Of a DNA stretch of 17,502 nt, positions 1 through 5,507 are shown piece by piece (position 1 is the stretch's first letter; the number at the start of each line of letters is the position of its first letter). The stretch spans positions 1 through 17,502 of the forward strand of contig CAMJDE010000008.1 in assembly GCA_946404295.1 (NCBI GenBank), written 5' to 3'. The translations under genes were made by a program, and so were the position numbers. A model generated the notes under the pieces. The model saw nothing but the letters and a program-made list of their open reading frames with translations, had not been told where the DNA came from and made no database searches. Origin of the DNA: an uncultured Clostridia bacterium (GTDB taxonomy: Bacteria; Bacillota; Clostridia; Oscillospirales; CAG-272).

Positions 1-136
1 TAGACCAAAAGCAAAGAAAACCGAAGCAGTCGCGGCTATAGAACCGCAAAACGGCAGGGAGTCGCCGTTTTGCTCTTCAATAATAATCCATTATTGAAGT
101 TCTTTGCCGCGCTTTCTACGAAAGAAAGCGCGAAAA
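1..136 (-). repeat. Repeat family A, copy 1 (left end cut by window)
   Basis: This intergenic element recurs at 13734-13900 (opposite strand) and 15308-15466 (same strand). Read from the stop codon of the preceding yifB gene it holds a hairpin with arms CGCGCTTTCT/AGAAAGCGCG, an AT-rich hairpin around CAATAAT/ATTATTG, a long hairpin with arms GCAAAACGGC/GCCGTTTTGC, then the conserved strings GGTTCTATAGCC and CTTTGCTTTTGGTCTA. Copies 1 and 3 are nearly identical outside the loops and one spacer. The match begins at base 1, so the element probably continues to the left. No protein-coding frame is shared. It resembles REP/MITE-type palindromic repeats; any role in 3'-end formation is inference. 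Confidence 0.85.
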
Positions 137-183
137 ACCGTTCTTCCCTTCGTCTCTCCCGTTCCTTCCCTCGCGCGCGTATA

Positions 184-1728
184 CTATTGACGGAAGTATT
201 TGCGGTCGAGGGAGCGGTACTGGATCGCCTCGGCGATATGTGCGGCGGAGACGGTCTCCGACCCGGCGAGGTCGGCGATGGTACGCGCGACGCGCAGGAC
301 GCGGTCGTGTCCGCGCGCGGACATCCCCAGCCGCTCGAACGCGTCGCGGAGCAGGGCTTCGGCGGCGGGCTCCATCGGGCAGAGCGTCCGGATCTCCTTC
401 GGCGGGATCGCGGCGTTCCGTCGGACGGCGACCCCGAGCCGCGCGGCGCGCACCTCGGCGAAGCGGCGGGCGGCGTTGACGCGCTCGCGGATGGCGGCGG
501 ATGGTTCCCCGGAGCGGGACTTATCCGCCATCTCGTCGTAGGTCACGGCGGGCACCTCCACCTGAATATCGATCCGGTCGAGCAGCGGCCCGCTGATCTT
601 GGAAAGGTAGCGGCGCACCTGCTCGGGGGTACAGGTGCAGGTATGGTTAGGGTCGCCGTAATAGCCGCAGCGGCAGGGGTTCATCGCGCAAACGAGCATA
701 AACCGTGCCGGATAGGTGGTTTTCGCCAGCACCCGAGTCACCGTGACCTGCCCGTCCTCGAGCGGCTGGCGCAGGATCTCGGTCGCCGATTTCGGGAACT
801 CGGGCAGCTCGTCGAGGAACAAAACGCCGTTGTGCGCGAGCGAGATCTCGCCCGGTCTCGGCTGGCTCCCGCCCCCGGTCAACCCGGCGGGGCTGACCGT
901 GTGATGCGGGGCGCGGAAGGGTCTGCGCGTCACCAGCCCCCGCCCGCCGAGCAGCCCCTCGACCGAGTGAATCTTGGTGGTCTCAAGCGCCTCTTCAAAG
1001 GTCAGCGCGGGCAAAATCGAGGGCAGGCGTTTGGCGAGCATCGACTTACCCGATCCGGGCGGCCCGATCAAAAGCACGTTGTGTCCCCCGGCGGCGGCGA
1101 TCTCGAGCGCCCGCTTCGCCTTCTCCTGCCCCTTCACGTCCGAAAAATCCGGCGCGTCGGGATCGGCGTCGGATACAAAATCCGCGCGGTCGAAAACCGT
1201 CGGCGCGAGCGCGAGCTTTCCGTTCAGGTGCGCGAGCAGGGTCGAGAGATCCGAAACGCCGTAGACGGTCAGCCCCGCGACCACCGCCGCCTCGCGGGCG
1301 TTGGCGGAGGGAACGTAGAGAACCCGTCTCCCCGCGTCTCGCGCCGCGAGCGCGGCGCAGAGCGCGCCGTTCACCGGGCGGATCTCGCCCGAGAGCGAGA
1401 GTTCCCCGATCATCGAAACGGCGGAAAGATCCAGCCCGCGCGGGATCTTCCCCGCGCATTGGAGAATCGAACAGAGGATCGGCAGATCGAACCCCGCGCC
1501 CTCCTTTTTGCGGTCGGCGGGCGCGAGATTGACGGTGAGTTCAAGGGAGGGGAAGGGGATCCCCACGTTCTCGCAGGCGTTCCGCACCCGCTCCTTCGCC
1601 TCCTTCACGGCGGCGTCGGGCAACCCGACCAACTCGAAAAGCGGGATCCTGTTCCACGCGCTGCACTCGACCGTCACTTCAAACCCCTCGACCCCGACGA
1701 TCCCGGCGCTGTATATCCTCGAAACCAT
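184..1728 (-). CDS. comM: YifB/ComM family Mg-chelatase-like AAA+ ATPase
   Basis: The 514-residue protein has the usual family length and order. The N-terminal Lon-protease-like/ChlI fold spans about residues 20-165. The Mg-chelatase-type AAA+ core follows, with Walker A GPPGSGKS at 222-229 and Walker B VLFLDEL near 302-308. A cysteine cluster (NPCRCGYYG...CTC) and the C-terminal Mg-chelatase domain come last. In Gram-negative bacteria ComM is a hexameric branch-migration helicase acting on recombination intermediates in natural transformation; in Firmicutes the homologue (YifB) is less studied, so that role is carried over by homology. I start at the ATG ending at 1728, where AGGGGG lies upstream and the MVSRIYSAGI opening is typical; an upstream in-frame start at 1848 lies before the promoter. 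The gene is monocistronic, diverges from the aroB-like operon, and repeat A1 follows its stop. Confidence 0.93.
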   Translation of the reverse strand: MVSRIYSAGIVGVEGFEVTVECSAWNRIPLFELVGLPDAAVKEAKERVRNACENVGIPFPSLELTVNLAPADRKKEGAGFDLPILCSILQCAGKIPRGLDLSAVSMIGELSLSGEIRPVNGALCAALAARDAGRRVLYVPSANAREAAVVAGLTVYGVSDLSTLLAHLNGKLALAPTVFDRADFVSDADPDAPDFSDVKGQEKAKRALEIAAAGGHNVLLIGPPGSGKSMLAKRLPSILPALTFEEALETTKIHSVEGLLGGRGLVTRRPFRAPHHTVSPAGLTGGGSQPRPGEISLAHNGVLFLDELPEFPKSATEILRQPLEDGQVTVTRVLAKTTYPARFMLVCAMNPCRCGYYGDPNHTCTCTPEQVRRYLSKISGPLLDRIDIQVEVPAVTYDEMADKSRSGEPSAAIRERVNAARRFAEVRAARLGVAVRRNAAIPPKEIRTLCPMEPAAEALLRDAFERLGMSARGHDRVLRVARTIADLAGSETVSAAHIAEAIQYRSLDRKYFRQ

Positions 1729-1755
1729 AGCGTTCCCCCTGCGGTTTTTTTCTTT

Positions 1756-1784
1756 ATTGTACCATATTTGTCGAAAAATGTAAA
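1756..1784 (-). promoter_or_regulatory. Sigma-A-type promoter of yifB/comM
   Basis: On the minus strand TTTACA (1784-1779) and TACAAT (1761-1756) are separated by 17 bp, a good sigma-A match in an AT-rich island of a GC-rich window. The transcript would start about 20 nt before the ATG at 1728. A TGTCGAA heptamer, equal to the Spo0A-box consensus, lies on the plus strand at 1769-1775, inside the spacer. One such heptamer is expected by chance at this scale. Confidence 0.7.
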
Positions 1785-1854
1785 TATTTGCGGACAAACA
1801 AAACCGACTTTTGCGGGCGCGGCTTGTCCAAACGCGCAAATCGGGCAAAACCGT

Positions 1855-1883
1855 TTGACAATCCGGGGCTCTTGCTGTATAAT
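1855..1883 (+). promoter_or_regulatory. Perfect consensus sigma-A promoter of the aroB-like/gpsA/MATE operon
   Basis: TTGACA at 1855-1860 and TATAAT at 1878-1883 are separated by exactly 17 bp. The predicted start near 1890 leaves a short leader of about 27 nt before the GTG at 1917, which carries AAAGGAG at 1903-1909. The match is directly visible; high constitutive expression is inferred from the consensus. Confidence 0.88.
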
Positions 1884-1916
1884 CTATGGAGACGAAACGA
1901 AGAAAGGAGCCCGCCC

Positions 1917-2819
1917 GTGAAACCGATCGCCCCGAAAACCCTGCCCGCCCGAATCCGCGTCGAGCGCGGCGTCCTCAAAAAAGCCGGCTCCCTACTCTCG
2001 GGCGGCGGCAAACGCCGCTTCCTCCTGCTCTCCGACACCCCGAACGACGACCCGGCGCTCGCTCCGACGGTCGGCTCGCTTGAAAAAGCGGGACACACGG
2101 TCGTCCGCGCCGCGGATCAAGACCGCTCCCCCGCCGCCGTCGACGCGATCCTCGCCGTCGGCGACTTGAGTAAGATCGGCGCGGCGGTCCGCGTCGCCGA
2201 GAGCGGTTATCCGGATCTCCCCTGCGTGCTGATCCCCTCGACCCGCGAAGCGCAGTTCGATTTCCCGTTCTGCAACGCTCCGTCGCTCGTCCTGTGCGAC
2301 CCGTCGCTGCCCGTCACGGACGCCGACCGGAAGCGCGCGACCGTCGAACTGATCCGCTACGCCGTCGGGTTCGACCCGTCGCTCTTCGACCTGCTCTACA
2401 CCGATTACGATTACGGCGCGCTGCTCCGGCGGTGCCTTGCGATCCGCTGCGACCTCCTCGACGCCGATAAAACCGACCTGTTCGACCGGCTCGGAACGGT
2501 GATCGGGCGCGCCGTCGGACGGGCGACGGACGGCGAAACCGACCCCGCGGAGCAACTCGTGATCGGGCTTGCCGCCGCGACCCGCTACGCGCTGAAGATC
2601 GGCTACTGCCGACGCGATTTCCTGCCCGACCTCGTCGGGCTGCTCACCTACCACGGGCTGCCCAACTCCGCGCTGGTCTCCGACGACGAGTTGATCGCCG
2701 CGATCAAAGATACTCCGTGGGCAGACGGCAGAAACGTGATCTCGCTCCCCCGCCGTCTCGGGGAATGCGGGCTGATCGGGTTCGACCCCGACGACCTCAC
2801 CGGGCTTCTCCCGAACTGA
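1917..2819 (+). CDS. Degenerate 3-dehydroquinate synthase-like protein (probable pseudoenzyme)
   Basis: The 300-residue protein aligns with the AroB/sugar-phosphate-cyclase fold, which is usually about 350-360 residues. Recognisable blocks are LPCVLIPSTREAQFD (102-115; AroB has a VPTTLLAQVD-like strand), PSLVLCDPSLP (122-132; VLIDP), ATVELIRYAV (141-150; GLAEVIKYG) and a C-terminal helical part ending in an iG-like LGECG segment. The catalytic apparatus is largely missing. The GGG motif of the NAD site reads AVGDLSK, the GGKTxVN...GKN loop is deleted, the GHTxxHA zinc histidines are replaced by LGTVIGRAVG, HGEAV by DPAEQLV, and the DKK lysines by DTPW. The zinc-ligand glutamate seems retained (E144). 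I start at GTG 1917 because AAAGGAG sits seven bases upstream and the promoter is 34 bp upstream. It is the first gene of an operon, 16 nt before gpsA. Alternatives are a distant glycerol-1-phosphate dehydrogenase relative or a regulatory paralogue; shikimate-pathway activity is unlikely. Confidence 0.7.
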   Translation: MKPIAPKTLPARIRVERGVLKKAGSLLSGGGKRRFLLLSDTPNDDPALAPTVGSLEKAGHTVVRAADQDRSPAAVDAILAVGDLSKIGAAVRVAESGYPDLPCVLIPSTREAQFDFPFCNAPSLVLCDPSLPVTDADRKRATVELIRYAVGFDPSLFDLLYTDYDYGALLRRCLAIRCDLLDADKTDLFDRLGTVIGRAVGRATDGETDPAEQLVIGLAAATRYALKIGYCRRDFLPDLVGLLTYHGLPNSALVSDDELIAAIKDTPWADGRNVISLPRRLGECGLIGFDPDDLTGLLPN

Positions 2820-2835
2820 ACCGAAAGGAAACGCT

Positions 2836-3807
2836 ATGCAAAGAAAACTTTACAAGGTCTCTGTGATCGGCTGCGGCAGATGGGGGACCTTCATCGCCAA
2901 ATACCTCTCCGACGTCGGGCACGCCGTCACGCTTTACGGCAGAGCCGGTTCGAGCCGGACGGAAGAACTGCTCTCGACGCGAAGAAACGCCCTGATGGAA
3001 CTCCCCGCGGGGGTGGCCCTCACGACCTCGCTCGACGACGCCGTCAAAGCCGACGTTCTCGTCGTCTCGATCCCCTCGCAAGGGCTCCGCGCCCTGCTCC
3101 GCGCCCTCTCGGAAAAGCCGTCGCTCCCGAAAACGCTCGTCCTCTGTATGAAGGGGCTTGAGATCGGGACGGGCAAACGGCTCTCGACGGTGGCGCGCGA
3201 GGAGCTGGGCGACCGGGTGAAGGTCGCCGTCTGGATCGGTCCCGGACACGTGCAGGCGTTCTGCGCGGGGATCCCGAACTGCATGGTGATCGACAGCGAC
3301 GACGAGGAAACCAAGCGGGCGCTGGTCGACGCCTTTTCAAGCGAACTGATTCGTTTCTATTACGGGCAGGACCTTACGGGCAACGAGATCGGCGCCGCGG
3401 CGAAGAACGTCGTCGGCATCGCCGCCGGGTTCCTCGACGGGCTCGGCGTTCCGTCGCTGAAGGGCGCCCTGATGTCGCGCGGCACCCACGAGATCGCCCG
3501 GCTGATCGGGGCGGTCGGGGGCAACCCGAACTCCGCCTACGGGCTCTGTCACCTCGGCGACTACGAAGCCACGCTCTTCTCGCCCTACAGCCACAACCGC
3601 GCCTTCGGCGAAGCGTTCGCCCGGGGCGAGTCCTTCGAGGGGCTCGCCGAGGGGTATTATACCGTCCGGGCGCTGGTCGATCTTGCCGACGAGACCGGGG
3701 TCGACCTCCCGATCTGCCGCGCCGTCGAAGCGGTCCTTTACCGCGGCGAATCGCTGTCCGAGTGCATCAAACAACTCTTTGAAAGAAGTCTGAAACCCGA
3801 ATTCTGA
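2836..3807 (+). CDS. gpsA: NAD(P)-dependent glycerol-3-phosphate dehydrogenase
   Basis: GpsA interconverts dihydroxyacetone phosphate and sn-glycerol 3-phosphate in the cytosol, supplying the backbone for phospholipid synthesis. The 323-residue length fits the family. The Rossmann motif GCGRWG is at 12-17, K106 lies in the CMKG segment, and the catalytic-lysine block GNEIGAAAKNVVGIAAG (K190) is intact. The substrate-binding region reads LGDYEATLFSPYSHNR, the counterpart of GLGDLxxTxxSxxSRN. The normally conserved SGPSxAxE segment is instead IGPGHVQAF (about 134-142), so this is a divergent subgroup. The ATG at 2836 follows GAAAGGA with good spacing. The gene lies 16 nt after the AroB-like gene and 19 nt before the MATE gene, so co-transcription is very likely. 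A related 3-hydroxyacid-type dehydrogenase is less likely because of the K190 block. Confidence 0.9.
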   Translation: MQRKLYKVSVIGCGRWGTFIAKYLSDVGHAVTLYGRAGSSRTEELLSTRRNALMELPAGVALTTSLDDAVKADVLVVSIPSQGLRALLRALSEKPSLPKTLVLCMKGLEIGTGKRLSTVAREELGDRVKVAVWIGPGHVQAFCAGIPNCMVIDSDDEETKRALVDAFSSELIRFYYGQDLTGNEIGAAAKNVVGIAAGFLDGLGVPSLKGALMSRGTHEIARLIGAVGGNPNSAYGLCHLGDYEATLFSPYSHNRAFGEAFARGESFEGLAEGYYTVRALVDLADETGVDLPICRAVEAVLYRGESLSECIKQLFERSLKPEF

Positions 3808-3826
3808 TCCCCGAAAGGCGACCCTT

Positions 3827-5251
3827 ATGGAGCAAAAACCGTCCCAACCTCGCCCCGCCCGTCCCCGGGCGAAAGGGCTGAACATGATATCGGGCCCCCT
3901 CTTTCCGGGGGTCTTCGCCTTTGCGCTCCCGGTCATTCTGACCGGGCTTCTGTCGCTGTTCTACAACGCCGCCGACCTGATCGTTCTTTCCCACTTCGCC
4001 GAGAACGGCGACCACGCGATGACCGCCGTCGGCTCTACCGGATCGCTGATCAACCTGCTGATCGGGCTGTTTCTCGGTTTGTCGGTCGGATCGAGCGTCA
4101 CCATCGCGATCTCGCTCGGCGCGCGCGACGAAAAGGAAAGCGGACTGCTGACCCACACGGCGATCGCGGTCTCGGCGCTCCTCGGCGTCGTCGTCGGGGC
4201 GGTCGGCTTCGTCTTCGCGCCGACCTTCCTTTCGTGGATGAACTGCCCCGACGCCCTGATCGGCGACGCTTCGCTTTATCTGCGCATCTATTTCTGCGGC
4301 ACGCCCGCCAATATGGTCTACAACTTCGGCGCGGCGATCCTGCGCACCTGCGGCGACACGCGCCGTCCGCTCTTCATTCTCGGGGCGGCGGGGCTGGTCA
4401 ACGTCGGTCTGAACCTGCTCTTCGTGATCGGGCTTTCGATGTCGGTCGCCGGGGTCGGGCTCGCCACCATCGCGAGCCAGTACCTGTCCGCCGCCGCCGC
4501 GCTTTTCTTCCTCTCGCGGCAGAACAACCCCTGCCGCCTGTCGCTGAAAAAGCTCTCGCTCCGCAAAAACCAACTGTTCCGCATCCTGCGCCACGGCGTT
4601 CCGGCGGGGATCCAGTCGAGTTTGTTCTCCTTCTCGAACGTCCTGATCCAGTCGACCATCAACTCGTTCGGCTCGATCGTGATGGCGGGCTCGACGGCGG
4701 CGGCGAACCTGGAGGGCTTCGGCTGGACGGCGATCAACGCCCCCGACGCCGCCTGCATGGCGTTCACGGGGCAGAACTACGGGGCGAAAGAACTGCGCCG
4801 CATCCCGAAGGTCGTTCTCGTCTGCCTCGCCTACGTTATGATCTTCTGGGCGGCGGTCGACGGCGCGATCCTCTTGTTCCGCGAACCGCTGGTCGGTCTC
4901 TACCTCCCGCACTCGCCCGACGCGGCGAAAGAGGCGTTCTCGCGCATGACGCTGGTCGTCGGGACCTACTTCCTCTGCGGCTTCATGGGCGTGCTCTCGA
5001 GCGCGATCCGCGGCATGGGCGCCTCGCTCCTTCCGACCATCGTCTCGATCGGCGGGATCTGCGGGCTCCGCATCCTGTGGATCGCCTTCATCGTGCCGCG
5101 TTCCCCGTCGCTCTTTACCCTGATGCTCTCCTATCCCGTCTCGTGGATCATCACCCTGCTCGTCGACCTGGCGATCTTCCTCGTCCTCTACCGGAAGCGC
5201 AAGCGCGAGCTCGAAGCGACGGCGCCGCCGAGCGAAAAAGCGGCGGTCTGA
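3827..5251 (+). CDS. MATE family multidrug/toxin efflux transporter
   Basis: The 474-residue protein is a hydrophobic polytopic membrane protein of usual MATE length with two homologous halves of about six helices each. After a short Pro/Arg-rich N-terminus, helix 1 begins near residue 25 after the ISGPL segment. The LFYNAADLIVLSHF stretch and the later PAGIQSSLFSFSNVLIQSTI and NAPDAACMAFTGQNYGAK stretches correspond to the conserved helix 1, helix 7 and helix 8 regions of NorM/DinF-type exporters. Such proteins export cationic drugs or metabolites using Na+ or H+ gradients; the substrate here cannot be read from sequence. The C-terminus ends in a basic/acidic cytoplasmic tail. The start is ATG 3827, 19 nt after gpsA, with GAAAGG upstream. 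It is the last gene of the operon, followed by a terminator at 5308. A transport link to the two upstream enzymes is possible but not shown. Confidence 0.92.
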   Translation: MEQKPSQPRPARPRAKGLNMISGPLFPGVFAFALPVILTGLLSLFYNAADLIVLSHFAENGDHAMTAVGSTGSLINLLIGLFLGLSVGSSVTIAISLGARDEKESGLLTHTAIAVSALLGVVVGAVGFVFAPTFLSWMNCPDALIGDASLYLRIYFCGTPANMVYNFGAAILRTCGDTRRPLFILGAAGLVNVGLNLLFVIGLSMSVAGVGLATIASQYLSAAAALFFLSRQNNPCRLSLKKLSLRKNQLFRILRHGVPAGIQSSLFSFSNVLIQSTINSFGSIVMAGSTAAANLEGFGWTAINAPDAACMAFTGQNYGAKELRRIPKVVLVCLAYVMIFWAAVDGAILLFREPLVGLYLPHSPDAAKEAFSRMTLVVGTYFLCGFMGVLSSAIRGMGASLLPTIVSIGGICGLRILWIAFIVPRSPSLFTLMLSYPVSWIITLLVDLAIFLVLYRKRKRELEATAPPSEKAAV

Positions 5252-5307
5252 CAAAGCCCACCTGACAAGACGCAAACGCGGACCGAGAGAAATGCGGTGA
5301 AAAGCAA

Positions 5308-5347
5308 GGCGGGACGGGCGTTTTGCCCGTCCCGCCCGTTCTTTTTG
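5308..5347 (+). terminator. Rho-independent terminator of the aroB-like/gpsA/MATE operon
   Basis: A perfect 12-bp stem, GGCGGGACGGGC (5308-5319) and its complement (5325-5336), encloses a GTTTT loop and is followed by CGTTCTTTTTG. It lies 57 nt after the MATE stop codon and doubles as the 5' hairpin of repeat B1. Confidence 0.88.
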
Positions 5348-5430
5348 AACGCCGCTTCTTCTTTCGCGTTTGCTTTTGATAACCGATCCGTGCGCTCTTC
5401 AATGCCGGTCACGCAAGTTTGTCGACGGTC

Positions 5431-5467
5431 CGAGCCGCCCGCGCAATTTGCGCGGGCGGCTCGTTTT
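5431..5467 (+). terminator. Second intrinsic terminator, 3' end of repeat B1
   Basis: A near-perfect palindrome with arms CGAGCCGCCCGCGCAA (5431-5446) and its complement (5448-5463) is followed by TTTTATA. The T-run is only on the plus side, so it acts in the MATE direction even though the operon already has a terminator 100 bp earlier. No plus-strand gene starts between them. Confidence 0.75.
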
Positions 5468-5507
5468 ATACAGGGGGCGGTTGCGAAAATCGCCTTCTTT
5501 TCGGGCT

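Larger units (their letters stand above)
5301..5470 (+). repeat. Repeat family B, copy 1
   Basis: About 170 bp matching, at roughly 80% by eye, the reverse complement of 8581-8750. It runs from a 12-bp GC hairpin (5308-5336), through CGTTCTTTTTGAACGC and a pyrimidine-rich linker, to a 28-base box at 5403-5430 (27 of 28 identical between copies, containing GCAAGTTTGTCGACGGTC), and ends in a second GC hairpin of different sequence (5431-5463). The two hairpins act as likely terminators. The element lies between the convergent MATE and spoIIE genes. Confidence 0.85.

Noticed and set aside
1729..1848. Longer YifB/ComM starting at 1848
   Set aside because: The extra 40 residues would cross the yifB promoter and are unlike the family N-terminus, which begins at MVSRIYSAGI.
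70..1920. A 616-codon open frame on the plus strand over yifB, and similar long open frames opposite spoIIE, MATE and thrS
   Set aside because: They lie antisense to clear genes, have Arg/Pro/Gly-biased translations with no recognisable domain, and lack ribosome binding sites. GC-rich codon usage keeps antisense frames open.
5300..5412. A short shared reading frame in both B repeats on the strand opposite the hairpin order, opening MTG and containing ANAK
   Set aside because: The similarity is no better than the DNA identity, one copy starts with GTG and the other ATG, neither has a ribosome site, and both frames run on into unrelated sequence.
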